This document shows positions 44,184-52,811 of a DNA stretch of 64,000 nucleotides, in pieces. The stretch's first letter is position 1; each line of letters opens with the position of its first letter. The stretch spans positions 48,740-112,739 of the forward strand of contig NZ_DIIM01000016.1 of assembly GCF_002420705.1 (NCBI RefSeq). Direction: 5' to 3'. This DNA is from Sphingobacterium sp. UBA5670 (GTDB lineage Bacteria > Bacteroidota > Bacteroidia > Sphingobacteriales > Sphingobacteriaceae). The notes beneath the pieces are model-generated. The model ran no database searches. It worked only from the letters and a program-made list of their open reading frames with translations, and was not told the origin of the DNA. A program made the position numbers and the translations under genes.

Positions 44184-45401
44184 ATGAAACAAATAAGCAT
44201 AAAAGATACTGCAAAAATAATAGACACTGATTACTTGAAGGAGATGGAAGTTTTTTATAGTGATCAGCTTTTAAAAGATACTGTACCATTTTGGTTTCCA
44301 AGATCGATTGACCATGAATGTGGTGGGTACCTATTCATGCGTGACCACGATGGTACTTTAATTGATACAGATAAAGCCGTATGGATTCAGGGACGTGCTT
44401 GCTGGCTGCTGTCCACCCTTTACACAACTGTAGAACAGAAAGAAGAATGGTTAGAAGGGGCCCGGGTAGGTTATGAATTTTTGAAAAAACATTGCTTTGA
44501 CGAAAATGGGAAAATGTATTTTCACGTCGATCGTCTGGGGAATCCTATTCGCATGCGCCGCTATTTCTTTTCGGAAACATTTGCCACCATCGCTTTTGCA
44601 GCTTATGCTAAAGCTATTGGAGATGAAGGTATTGCAGATGAAGCTCGTCATCTTTTTGGAATTTGTCTCGCATATGCAAATGGAGAAAGGCTGATTGAAC
44701 CAAAGTATGAAGCGATGAGACCCATGAAGGGAATCGGTGTACCGATGATCATGATCAATACCGCGCAACAGATTCGCGAAACGATTGGCGATCCGCGCTG
44801 TGATATCGTTATCAGCGATTGTATTGCACAGATTGAACGAGACTTTGTTAAAGATGATATCCGTTGTGTGATGGAACAAGTAGGGCCTAATGGTGAAATT
44901 GTCGATCATATTGACGGTCGTACTCTCAATCCCGGGCATGCCATCGAAGGAGCTTGGTTTATCCTCCATGAAGCTAGATACCGAGACCATGATCCGCATT
45001 TGATTGGTCTAGGCTGCCGTATGCTGGATTATATGTGGGAACGTGGCTGGGACAAAGAATATGGTGGTATGCTATACTTTAGAGATGTATACGGAAAACC
45101 TGTACAAGAATACTGGCAAGATATGAAATTCTGGTGGCCACAAAATGAAACAATTATAGCAACATTGCTCGCTTATATGGTGACCGGCAATGAAAAATAT
45201 AAAAGCTGGCATCAACAGATCAATCAATATGCCTATGACCATTTCCACGATAAACTCAATGGTGAATGGTATGGTTACCTCCATCGTGACGGAAAGATTG
45301 CGCAAACGGCTAAGGGAAATTTATTTAAAGGTCCTTTTCACCTCCCTCGCCAAGAGTGGTATTGTATGCAAATATTGAAGGAATTTAACTCGATTAAGTA
45401 A
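44184..45401 (+). CDS. nanE: N-acylglucosamine 2-epimerase (AGE/RnBP family)
   Basis: A 405-residue cytosolic enzyme of the AGE family, an (alpha/alpha)6 barrel with conserved histidines in the NPGHAIEGAW block (about 252-261), PMIMINTAQQIRE (190-202) and RYFFSETFA (125-133). It converts ManNAc released by the lyase into GlcNAc. In Bacteroides this enzyme is called NanE and replaces the ManNAc kinase plus ManNAc-6-P epimerase route of enterobacteria. No kinase is in the window, so phosphorylation of GlcNAc must be encoded elsewhere. It lies 33 bases after NanS and 6 before the GH20 gene. Confidence 0.88.
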   Translation: MKQISIKDTAKIIDTDYLKEMEVFYSDQLLKDTVPFWFPRSIDHECGGYLFMRDHDGTLIDTDKAVWIQGRACWLLSTLYTTVEQKEEWLEGARVGYEFLKKHCFDENGKMYFHVDRLGNPIRMRRYFFSETFATIAFAAYAKAIGDEGIADEARHLFGICLAYANGERLIEPKYEAMRPMKGIGVPMIMINTAQQIRETIGDPRCDIVISDCIAQIERDFVKDDIRCVMEQVGPNGEIVDHIDGRTLNPGHAIEGAWFILHEARYRDHDPHLIGLGCRMLDYMWERGWDKEYGGMLYFRDVYGKPVQEYWQDMKFWWPQNETIIATLLAYMVTGNEKYKSWHQQINQYAYDHFHDKLNGEWYGYLHRDGKIAQTAKGNLFKGPFHLPRQEWYCMQILKEFNSIK

Positions 45402-45407
45402 AAGATC

Positions 45408-47390
45408 ATGAGACGACAAGAAGCTGCGCGAAATATCTTCCTCTCCACGCTGATTATTATTCTTTTTTTTATCAGTCCTTTACGTTGTCTGCCGGATTCA
45501 ATCAGGCCACTGCTTCCTATGCCGCGTTCTGTGAAATGGAAAACAGGGAACTATGCTATTCAGCATCTTGTTCGTGTTCATATCAAAGGCGAGGTGTCAG
45601 ATTTTGATAGACAGACACTAAGTGTCTTGCTAAAAGATTGGAATGTAACTAAGATTGATTTTGAGAGTTTCAAGAATAGTGATATCGCTATCTTTTGTGA
45701 TAAACAATTGGATCTGCCATCTGCATCTTTAGAGGCTTACCGTATTGCTGTGGATCAACAGGGAATACGCATTGAGGCCAGAGCGAGTGCCGGTATTTTC
45801 TACGCCTTACAAACGTTGCGGCAACTGGGCGGTCAGGACGGGCAGTTACCCTATTGCTCCATTACAGATTATCCTTCTTTTCGCTGGCGCGGATATCTGG
45901 TTGACGTAGGACGAAATTTTCAGTCTCTGGATGTACTCAAAGAGCAAGTCGACATCATGGCACGGTATAAACTTAATATTTTCCATTTCCATTTCACGGA
46001 GGATATTGCCTGGCGACTTGCCAGCAAGAACTACCCAGGTCTGACCGATTCTTCCAACATGGACCGGTGGCGCGGAAAGTATTACACGATTGACGAGATG
46101 CGGGAGCTGATCCGATATTGTCGGGACAGACATATTCAGCTCTTACCCGAAATTGATATGCCGGGGCACTCGGCTGCCTTTCGACGGTATTTTAAAACTG
46201 ATATGCAGAGCGATAGTGGTCTAGCCATTCTCAAGGAATTAGTGAAGGAATTTGCTGTCACTTATCCAGGATTACCTTATTTGCATATCGGAGGAGATGA
46301 AGTAAAAATTCACAATCCGCAGTTTTTACCGTTTATGACAAAATGGACAGAAAGCTTGGGGATGAAGACTATTGGTTGGGAACCCGGTGGCAACCTACAA
46401 CCACAGACAATTCGTCAGCTTTGGATGGGGGGACCACAAGCGATGACGAAAGATTCTCCTGTCGAGGTAATTGATTCAAAGCACTTGTATATAAACCATA
46501 TGGATCCCTTGGAAGCTGTGACGACGTTATTTTACAGGCAATTGGGGGGGCAGACATCGGAAAATGAAAAGTTAATGGGGGCAACACTCTGTTCATGGCC
46601 TGATCGTGCGGTCAATCATGAACAGGATATATTTCATCAGAATGCAGTTTATCCTGCTTTGTTGACTTTTGCAGAACGTAGCTGGTGCGGTGGCGGAGAT
46701 TTTGAATGGCGCAGCAATATCAAAACGGATCGGGAAGGGCTCGCTGAATTTACAGCATTTGAGGAGCGCCTGATCCAGCATAAGCATTTGTATTTTAGAG
46801 ATCTTATTTTTCCTTATTATCAGCAAAGTAAACAGAAATGGGTATTGTATGGACCTCTGCAAAATAAAGGTAACCTAAGTATGAGTTTAAAGGAGGAAGC
46901 GAAAGGAAATTTTACTTCTTTAAAAAAGATCGGTGAGTTTTATGGTGGCACAATCGTATTACGCCATTGGTGGTCTGATGTCGTAAAAGGGGCCATAGAC
47001 GATCCTGCTGAAAATAGCACACTGTATGCTGTGAGTCAGATCTGGAGTGACGTGCACGGCAATAAGGAGTTTTGGATCGGTTTTAATGATCTTTCCCGTT
47101 CGTATGCCAGTGATTCACCAAATTTGGGGACATGGGATGACAGGATGAGTAGACTTTGGGTCAATGAACATGAAGTGCTCCCTCCGGATTGGCAGCATGC
47201 GGGTCAGAAGGGAGATCTGGAAATCCCATTGATTGATGAGGGGTATAGTTATCGAAGTCCTGCCATAGTTAAATTGCGTAAAGGGTGGAATACAATTGTG
47301 GTCAAGTTGCCTGTTGGAAAATTAAAAGGGAAAGACTGGCAAAATCCATTGAAATGGATGTTTACTTGTCTCCCTATTGATAAGGAGTAA
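45408..47390 (+). CDS. GH20 beta-N-acetylhexosaminidase
   Basis: A 660-residue exported glycosidase. A signal peptide (about 1-27) is followed by the GH20b domain (about 40-155) and the catalytic barrel. The catalytic pair D297-E298 is in HIGGDEVK, and DMPGHSAAF near 250 is another family mark. A C-terminal part of about 150 residues beyond the barrel is probably a binding or accessory domain. It releases terminal GlcNAc or GalNAc exposed after sialic acid is cut off. The six-base spacing from the epimerase gene implies tight co-translation. Confidence 0.9.
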   Translation: MRRQEAARNIFLSTLIIILFFISPLRCLPDSIRPLLPMPRSVKWKTGNYAIQHLVRVHIKGEVSDFDRQTLSVLLKDWNVTKIDFESFKNSDIAIFCDKQLDLPSASLEAYRIAVDQQGIRIEARASAGIFYALQTLRQLGGQDGQLPYCSITDYPSFRWRGYLVDVGRNFQSLDVLKEQVDIMARYKLNIFHFHFTEDIAWRLASKNYPGLTDSSNMDRWRGKYYTIDEMRELIRYCRDRHIQLLPEIDMPGHSAAFRRYFKTDMQSDSGLAILKELVKEFAVTYPGLPYLHIGGDEVKIHNPQFLPFMTKWTESLGMKTIGWEPGGNLQPQTIRQLWMGGPQAMTKDSPVEVIDSKHLYINHMDPLEAVTTLFYRQLGGQTSENEKLMGATLCSWPDRAVNHEQDIFHQNAVYPALLTFAERSWCGGGDFEWRSNIKTDREGLAEFTAFEERLIQHKHLYFRDLIFPYYQQSKQKWVLYGPLQNKGNLSMSLKEEAKGNFTSLKKIGEFYGGTIVLRHWWSDVVKGAIDDPAENSTLYAVSQIWSDVHGNKEFWIGFNDLSRSYASDSPNLGTWDDRMSRLWVNEHEVLPPDWQHAGQKGDLEIPLIDEGYSYRSPAIVKLRKGWNTIVVKLPVGKLKGKDWQNPLKWMFTCLPIDKE

Positions 47391-47460
47391 AAGTAGCATG
47401 TTTCATTCCATTGATGGAGCGGATGAATTTTAAAATAAGTAACAATAAACATAAATAGAT

Positions 47461-48618
47461 ATGAAGAGACTATGTATAATGGGAGCATTTGCGCTGTTAG
47501 CAGGGATTTGTCAGGCACAGGAAGTAAATGTATTTGTTTCAGGCGAAGAAGGCTATAAGAGCTACCGCATCCCTGCTATTGTAAAGGATAAAACGGGACA
47601 GCTAATCGCCTTTGCAGAAGGCAGGGTAGATCATGCCGGAGATTTTGGTAATGTGGATATTGTTTATAAAATAAGTCAGGATAATGGGAAAACATGGGGT
47701 CCGCTGCATGTTGCCGTTGACAACGATAATTTGCAAGTCGGCAACCCAGCACCCGTAGTTGATCTGCTAGACCCGGCATATCCCAAAGGACGCCTGTTAC
47801 TTTTTTATAATACGGGCAATAATCACGAAGGCGAAGTACGCAAAGGCAATGGCTTGAGAGAATGTTGGTCCATTAGCTCGGCCGACGGCGGAAAAACCTG
47901 GTCCAATCCACAGAATATTACGCTTGAGACGCATCGCCCCAATCAGCCTTCGGTAAATGCGCAGTATAACTTTCAGGAGGATTGGCGAACTTATGCGAAT
48001 ACACCAGGACATGCATTACAATTTGATTCCGGTAAATATAAAGGACGTATATACATTCCAGCTAATCACTCCGAAGGAAATCCGAAGTCAGATGGCAAAG
48101 ATTATTTTGCGCATTCTTATTATTCGGACGACCATGGAAAAACATTCAAAATCGGTGCGAGTGTAAAATTTGAAGGATCAAATGAAACAATGGCCGCACA
48201 AATATCGGGGACAGGATTATACATGAATTCCCGGAATCAGCAAGGTAATGTAAAATCAAGGATTGTGTCTTATTCAAACGACGGTGGTGTTACTTGGGAT
48301 ACTACATATTATGATAAAAACTTGCCCGATCCAGTCAACCAGGGTGCCGTGCTTTCCTGGCAAAAGAAGGGAAGATACCTATTAGCCGTCTGTAATGCTG
48401 CATCGACCAATAGAAGAGACAATCTAACCGTTCGGTTAAGTAAAGATCAGGGTAAAACCTGGTATTTCAATCAGATCATTGCAAAAGCACCTGAGGGTGT
48501 AAAAGGGGATTATGCCGCTTATTCCGATTTAGTGCTTTTAAATAAAAATAAACTCGGTGTTTTATTTGAAAAAGAAAATTATAGCAAAATTGTCTTTTTG
48601 CCAGTGAATTTTAAATAA
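47461..48618 (+). CDS. nanH: GH33 exo-sialidase
   Basis: A 385-residue exported neuraminidase with a signal peptide ending near CQAQ (residue 20). The YRIPA motif supplies the first arginine of the triad (R36), and AEGR gives E53. Asp boxes (SxDxGxTW) occur at SQDNGKTWG (72-80), SADGGKTWS, YSDDHGKTF, YSNDGGVTW and SKDQGKTWY, giving five blades. It removes terminal sialic acid outside the cytosol and starts the pathway whose other enzymes lie upstream. It is compact, lacking an extra carbohydrate-binding domain. Last gene of the operon. Confidence 0.93.
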   Translation: MKRLCIMGAFALLAGICQAQEVNVFVSGEEGYKSYRIPAIVKDKTGQLIAFAEGRVDHAGDFGNVDIVYKISQDNGKTWGPLHVAVDNDNLQVGNPAPVVDLLDPAYPKGRLLLFYNTGNNHEGEVRKGNGLRECWSISSADGGKTWSNPQNITLETHRPNQPSVNAQYNFQEDWRTYANTPGHALQFDSGKYKGRIYIPANHSEGNPKSDGKDYFAHSYYSDDHGKTFKIGASVKFEGSNETMAAQISGTGLYMNSRNQQGNVKSRIVSYSNDGGVTWDTTYYDKNLPDPVNQGAVLSWQKKGRYLLAVCNAASTNRRDNLTVRLSKDQGKTWYFNQIIAKAPEGVKGDYAAYSDLVLLNKNKLGVLFEKENYSKIVFLPVNFK

Positions 48619-48658
48619 TCAGACACATTGTGTTGCCGATATAATATACATTTTCTTC

Positions 48659-48696
48659 CACTCCTTCCTTTCCGTTTTAATCGAAAGGAAGGAGTG
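48659..48696 (+). terminator. Hairpin at the end of the nan operon
   Basis: A perfect 14-bp stem (48659-48672 with 48683-48696) encloses a 10-base loop, 41 bases beyond the sialidase stop. There is no T-run after it, so it may be a stabilising or processing hairpin rather than a pure intrinsic terminator. Confidence 0.55.
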
Positions 48697-48788
48697 AAAG
48701 AATGCTCAAGTGCCGTTTCTTAAGCAGCTTGCTCCACAGGCTGTCAAATAACGCTTTAAACTTAAATAAACCAATAATCAAAAACTAA

Positions 48789-48950
48789 ATGAGAAAAACT
48801 AAATTTTGGCTAGTGTTGAGTCTAATCGCAACAAGCCTGTCTATTTTTGCTTGCAAAAAAGACACTACTTCAACAGCACCTGTATCGCTATCGCTCTATC
48901 TACCGATCGTTTCGCTTTATTTTTTCAAGATGAGGGTGTGTCCATTCTGA
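48789..48950 (+). pseudogene. Truncated lipoprotein gene
   Basis: A 53-codon frame opens with a good lipoprotein signal peptide: MRKTKFWLVLSL, then lipobox SIFAC and lysines after the cysteine. The following residues lose any protein-like character, and the frame ends inside the minus-strand serine-hydrolase gene, overlapping it by 34 bases. The usual leader-like sequence and a well-placed ATG suggest that it is the 5' end of a former larger lipoprotein gene, cut near 48880-48900. A very short functional lipoprotein is the alternative. Confidence 0.5.
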
Positions 48951-50236
48951 TAGAGTGTTATTTTGTTTTCGTCACGCTCGAAAACAATTTTTACACCAAA
49001 TTGTGGCTGGACTAGCGTGTTTTTATCTTTCGCTTTCAGTTGAAATGCGGGCTGACCGACAACTTGCCCCAATACCTTGCTACCTTCCCTGGTAATATTG
49101 ATCTGAATAGGAGGCTGTTCGCTTTTATATTCGCCAACGATGCTTGAAATTTCTTCCTCTGTTAATTGTACCTCCGTAAGATCAGGCAGTGGAAAAGGCT
49201 TTTTATAAAGCTCGCCAAGGCTGAACTTTAATATTTCATTATTATTATAATTGTTGGCATTACTAATAAGTGCGACGTTATAACTGCTGTCATCAAAATG
49301 ACCAGCAACAGAAGAGAAACCATCTATACCGCCCGTATGACCAAAACCTAGGTGTTCATAGAATGGCAATTGAAACAGGCCCTTCCCATAACCTTGATCT
49401 ATTTTTTTCATCTCTTCCAAACTCGCGGAATTGATTATTTTGAGGCTAAATAAACCATTAAAAAATTTGACCAAATCTGTTGGAGTTGACCAAAGGGCGC
49501 CTGCTCCAAGGGGAACAGAATTATCCGTGTGTGGTTCTAACGTCCATTCCTGGGTGAACTTATACGATTCGCTGATCTCTTGACTATTATTTTTAGGACG
49601 GCCAAAGGTTGTCTCTTCTAAATTTAATGGTTTACAGATATACTCTTTCAATAAAAAAGCATAGTCCTTTTTCCAAACTTTTTCTAAGATATAGGTAAGC
49701 AGGATATAGTTTGAATTACTATATTCATGTTTACTGCCAGGTGTAAATTCAGCACCTCCTTTTATAATGCGATCAACAAGTTCTTTCTCAGTCTGTGGTT
49801 TAGTATTCCAGCTCAAATAATCCTTGTCGTTAGTAATGCTGTGGACTCCACTGCTATGGTTAAGCAATTGCTGGACAGTGATTTTCCCAGCGTTTGGAAT
49901 ATCTTTAAAAAATGTGGATATCGGCTCATCTAGCTTCAGTTTTCTGAGCTCGATTGATTTCAGTACAAGCGCTGCGGTGAAAGTTTTGGAGATGGAGCCT
50001 ATCCCATAACGAGTATTTATGGTCGCTTTCTTTTTTTGAGCAAGATCTGTATATCCGATCGCTTTTTGATAGAGTAAGTGGTCTCCTTTGGCAATTGCAA
50101 TACTCCCCATCCAAGCATGATTTTTATCCATGACAGAAAAGAGGCTATCTATACGGTTAAGGTTAAATTCTTGTGCTTTGAGAATGGGGCTGGATAATGT
50201 TCCTAATAGGAATAAGATGGTTGCGGTTCTTTTCAT
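48917..50236 (-). CDS. Serine hydrolase, class C beta-lactamase/PBP-like
   Basis: A 439-residue exported protein of the beta-lactamase-related serine hydrolase family. A signal peptide ends near LKAQ (residue 22). The nucleophile motif is S81-I-S-K84, followed by YSN around residue 165 and HTGG near 300 in the place of the KTG box. A C-terminal beta domain of about 80 residues is added. Such enzymes act as peptidases or esterases on D-amino-acid peptides or cell-wall precursors; a true resistance role is not implied. Its start overlaps the stop of the membrane protein upstream by four bases (ATGA). Third gene of the PadR operon. Confidence 0.88.
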   Translation of the reverse strand: MKRTATILFLLGTLSSPILKAQEFNLNRIDSLFSVMDKNHAWMGSIAIAKGDHLLYQKAIGYTDLAQKKKATINTRYGIGSISKTFTAALVLKSIELRKLKLDEPISTFFKDIPNAGKITVQQLLNHSSGVHSITNDKDYLSWNTKPQTEKELVDRIIKGGAEFTPGSKHEYSNSNYILLTYILEKVWKKDYAFLLKEYICKPLNLEETTFGRPKNNSQEISESYKFTQEWTLEPHTDNSVPLGAGALWSTPTDLVKFFNGLFSLKIINSASLEEMKKIDQGYGKGLFQLPFYEHLGFGHTGGIDGFSSVAGHFDDSSYNVALISNANNYNNNEILKFSLGELYKKPFPLPDLTEVQLTEEEISSIVGEYKSEQPPIQINITREGSKVLGQVVGQPAFQLKAKDKNTLVQPQFGVKIVFERDENKITLYQNGHTLILKK

Positions 50237-50850
50237 AATTTATGCTGAATAGATTTTTTTAGTTTTAAAAGCAAAGCTGATGAATAATATAGTAGAGTGA
50301 TGATCAATAGAAAAGCGGGAATAAAATAATGGCCCAATTGTTCATAACGTATAGGATCTTCGTGCTGCAGTAGAAGTTTCCCGAATATGAAAAACTTGTT
50401 GGGCGAATAGAACAAACCGACTCCCTGAGGATCAATAAATTTGGCAACTACTAGAAATATCGCGATAAGCATGAGCGTATAGATTACGTAATAGATCAGG
50501 TTGATCACGCCCTGTGTGAATATGATGGGTATGCGCAATAAGGTTGTGAAATTAGGTAAAGATTTTATTGGCAATGCTATGGATGTTGAATGAATCATTT
50601 CCTGAATAAAAGTTTCCGGTAACCCGAGCTTATCTAAGATATCTTCGAGCTGATTTGGCTTGATATCACGTATTGACTGAGCGGGAATCTGATATTGCAA
50701 TGCTTCGAATATATGGCTATTGATTTCACATAAAATATCTTGTTGTTGTTCTAACGGTAATTTTTTGACAAGAGCCGCTGCAGCGGACATATAACTCTGA
50801 TAAAGTTGAGCCGCATATTTATTTGTAAAGTTTATTTGGTTATAATGCAT
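50233..50850 (-). CDS. HAAS-type membrane protein, partner of PadR
   Basis: A 205-residue protein. The N-terminal cytosolic helices (about 1-85) contain a segment resembling the HAAS signalling domain: LEQQQDILCEINSHIFEAL and LEDILDKLGLPETFIQEM. Two hydrophobic regions follow, about 105-140 and 175-195, giving a membrane-embedded C-terminus. Proteins of this kind are often encoded next to PadR regulators and probably pass a signal or provide feedback. It overlaps both neighbours: 11 bases with PadR and 4 with the serine hydrolase. The exact role is not known. Confidence 0.7.
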   Translation of the reverse strand: MHYNQINFTNKYAAQLYQSYMSAAAALVKKLPLEQQQDILCEINSHIFEALQYQIPAQSIRDIKPNQLEDILDKLGLPETFIQEMIHSTSIALPIKSLPNFTTLLRIPIIFTQGVINLIYYVIYTLMLIAIFLVVAKFIDPQGVGLFYSPNKFFIFGKLLLQHEDPIRYEQLGHYFIPAFLLIITLLYYSSALLLKLKKSIQHKL

Positions 50851-51184
50851 GAGTCAGGGTGGTTAAGTGCTGATTTAGGCTGGTCCAATAATTTTTCATT
50901 TCTAAAAAAGTACTTTGGCCTTCAGCTGTTATTTTGTAATATTTTCGTGGAATTCCTGTAGCCTGTGGTACCCAGTTTGATTCTACTAATCCTTCATTTT
51001 TCAAGCGGATCAATAGCGGATACAAAGTTCCTTCAGCAATATCGATCGCTGTTTTTCTCTTGACTTCTTGGATAAGGTCGTAGCCGTAGTATTCCTGTTC
51101 AGAGATCAAAATACCGAGCACAACAAAAGAAAGACTTCCTTTTTTTAACTGTGAGACCCATTTATCAATAAATTCTCCATTCAT
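50840..51184 (-). CDS. PadR-family transcriptional regulator
   Basis: A 114-residue winged-helix regulator. The PadR core includes GSLSFVVLGILSEQEYYGYDLIQEV in two parts near 16-42, EGTLYPLLIRLKNEGLV around 53-70 and the wing IPRKYYKITAEGQ near 81. A C-terminal helix allows dimer formation. The ATG at 51184 is preferred to the longer start at 51220, because the extra residues (YYYVFCYIFTY) do not belong to the family. It leads an operon with the HAAS-like protein and a serine hydrolase. A palindrome at 51203-51227 lies right before the start, so self-repression is likely. Confidence 0.88.
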   Translation of the reverse strand: MNGEFIDKWVSQLKKGSLSFVVLGILISEQEYYGYDLIQEVKRKTAIDIAEGTLYPLLIRLKNEGLVESNWVPQATGIPRKYYKITAEGQSTFLEMKNYWTSLNQHLTTLTHAL

Positions 51185-51202
51185 ATACGTAAATATATAA
51201 CA

Positions 51203-51227
51203 AAATACATAGTAATACAATGTATTT
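51203..51227. promoter_or_regulatory. Palindrome before padR, candidate self-operator
   Basis: AAATACAT (51203-51210) and ATGTATTT (51220-51227) form a perfect 8-bp inverted repeat with a 9-base spacer, 19 bases before the PadR start codon. PadR proteins commonly repress their own operon through palindromes of ATG/CAT-type halves. Confidence 0.5.
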
Positions 51228-51333
51228 GTTTTTTAATTTTCCCTTTTGATATAACGTGTTGTTGGGAAGGAAGAATATTAAGAAGTAGTACGGACAGCTG
51301 GTTTTGTCAGGTTTCAAGTGACATTAATAAAAA

Positions 51334-51415
51334 AAACACTTGAAGCGGGGAACTTCAAGTGTTTAACCTAACCAATTATTAACCTAAATTTATGAAAAGT
51401 ATACTTTCTCAAGTA
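51334..51415 (+). other. Hairpin and leader with an aborted 8-codon ORF
   Basis: AAACACTTGAAG (51334-51345) pairs perfectly with CTTCAAGTGTTT (51353-51364). It is followed by the AT-rich block AACCTAACCAATTATTAACC and then ATG at 51392, which runs eight codons to TAG. The arrangement of hairpin, A/C-rich leader and start codon looks like the 5' region of a transporter gene in this group (from memory, not searched). It may be the remaining leader of a lost gene. Confidence 0.4.
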
Positions 51416-51669
51416 TAGTATACTATAATCAATATCTGTGCCATTCTAATTGTTGGTTTTATAATATTTTTCTTTGTGATATGTTTGTTACGTAAAATAG
51501 ATTATTTTCTTTTGGTTTTCTCTCCTAATTGGTAATATTTTATAAATATGACAGGCTTTTGAGTAGTATTCAGTTAATTTTATATAGCTTCTTGATGTGA
51601 TCGGTTGCTGCGTTACTTGCTCTGTATGAAAAAACAAACAGTTCGTATCACAAAACAGGACTATCCATG

Positions 51670-51948
51670 TTATTCGACATAACGTTTGAACAAATCTTTC
51701 CACTCATCGTCTAAACTACCCTTATATACGTTTTGTTTGGCACGGCGATACCAGTATTCAGCATTCCATTGATCTCCTTCTTTACGGTGTAAATAGGCAT
51801 GCACATGTGCTGCTGCAGTTCCTTCCAGCTGATCAATTAGGTCGTGTGCGCTTTTCCAATTTCCTTTTAGATCATACCAGAGTGACTTTTGTACTGCTGT
51901 CCAGTGTTGATGTGGACTTTCAATGGATTGAAATTCTTCGATTGTCAT
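51670..51948 (-). CDS. Small uncharacterised protein
   Basis: A 92-residue protein that I do not recognise. It has no signal peptide and is rich in Trp, Tyr and His. Two helical stretches (about 15-45 and 47-70) resemble a half-TPR or Sel1-like pairing (HAYLHRKEGDQWNAEYWYRR). It ends in KRYVE. The start lies three bases after the stop of the gene upstream (51952), so the two are probably co-transcribed. Confidence 0.7.
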   Translation of the reverse strand: MTIEEFQSIESPHQHWTAVQKSLWYDLKGNWKSAHDLIDQLEGTAAAHVHAYLHRKEGDQWNAEYWYRRAKQNVYKGSLDDEWKDLFKRYVE

Positions 51949-51951
51949 ATA

Positions 51952-52659
51952 TTATTTTGTTATTTCTTTACTCCAGATTTCATAAATATCGTCTCCTTTG
52001 GAACTTTTTCCTTTATGGTGCCATACGCCATCCACAATTGCACCTTCAAAGTTGAGTACTTGTCCCACACGATTATTGTCTCTTGAAAAAAACTGTATCT
52101 TTTCCATATATCGATTGTTATCATATTGATAATATCCGCCACCTGTACCGTAGAATCCTTTTTGTGCAGGATTGATCGCTATCCATTGAAAATATCCATC
52201 CACTAGTATTTTAATTGTTTTGCGATTAGTTTTGGGTATATCATTCATTTTTCCCTCCTGTTGACGACTTGTTATTCTCCATAAGGCATCTAACTCTTGA
52301 GGTCGGCTTTTTTGTTTGACATATAAATGATAAGTATCTGCTGTTTTTAATTGAAGGGAGTCTTTTTGGATCCGATAGGGTAAAAGAACGTTTTTACCAA
52401 TAGCGGTTGAATCCTGTGAATTGTATTCTACCAAGACATTGACGGTCTGATTTTGCCCTTCAATCGGTCCGCCCCAGGTGTAGTGAAAACGTTTATTGCT
52501 ATCATCAAAACATATAAATGAGATATATTGACCTTTGATCAGAATCAAATTTTTACATAAACCATCATGATACATATATGCGCCGTCAGGGAGCTGTGCA
52601 TAAACTTTGGAAAAAATCGTTCCTAAAAAAAGGAAGAGGATTAGAATATAATTTCTCAT
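51952..52659 (-). CDS. Exported protein of unknown function
   Basis: A 235-residue protein with a signal peptide ending near VYAQ (residue 22). The mature part is beta-rich, with repeated aromatic residues (FHYTWGG, GGGYYQYD, VDGVWHHKG), and looks like a small periplasmic or surface beta-sandwich. No known motif is evident. It is likely co-transcribed with the small gene 3 bases downstream. Tex is separated from it by a terminator. Confidence 0.65.
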   Translation of the reverse strand: MRNYILILFLFLGTIFSKVYAQLPDGAYMYHDGLCKNLILIKGQYISFICFDDSNKRFHYTWGGPIEGQNQTVNVLVEYNSQDSTAIGKNVLLPYRIQKDSLQLKTADTYHLYVKQKSRPQELDALWRITSRQQEGKMNDIPKTNRKTIKILVDGYFQWIAINPAQKGFYGTGGGYYQYDNNRYMEKIQFFSRDNNRVGQVLNFEGAIVDGVWHHKGKSSKGDDIYEIWSKEITK

Positions 52660-52748
52660 GATAAATTAAAACTTGTTCTCCCCTAAAGATACGAAATAAT
52701 TACGTTAACAATAATCTCGTTAAGTTCGGTTTAATAGTCAAAAAAAAT

Positions 52749-52784
52749 CCTGATTTCATGAGCAACAATAGCTTTGAAATCAGG
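52749..52784 (-). terminator. Intrinsic terminator of tex
   Basis: CCTGATTTCA (52749-52758) and TGAAATCAGG (52775-52784) form a perfect 10-bp stem. On the minus strand the stem is followed by a run of eight T residues. It lies 28 bases beyond the Tex stop. Confidence 0.8.
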
Positions 52785-52811
52785 AAGTTTTTATCGTGAA
52801 GTAACCAGAAA

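Larger units (their letters stand above)
51185..51669. other. Intergenic region with operator and leader relic
   Basis: A gap of 485 bases containing the PadR palindrome (51203-51227), a hairpin with leader-like sequence (51334-51397) and a run to 51670 with no credible gene. Confidence 0.5.

Noticed and set aside
44451..44999. 182-codon minus-strand frame opposite the epimerase
   Set aside because: Its composition looks like the complement of a conserved coding gene, and no promoter or signal is seen.
48806..49015. Plus-strand frame beside the truncated lipoprotein
   Set aside because: It is out of frame with the signal peptide and largely antisense to the serine hydrolase.
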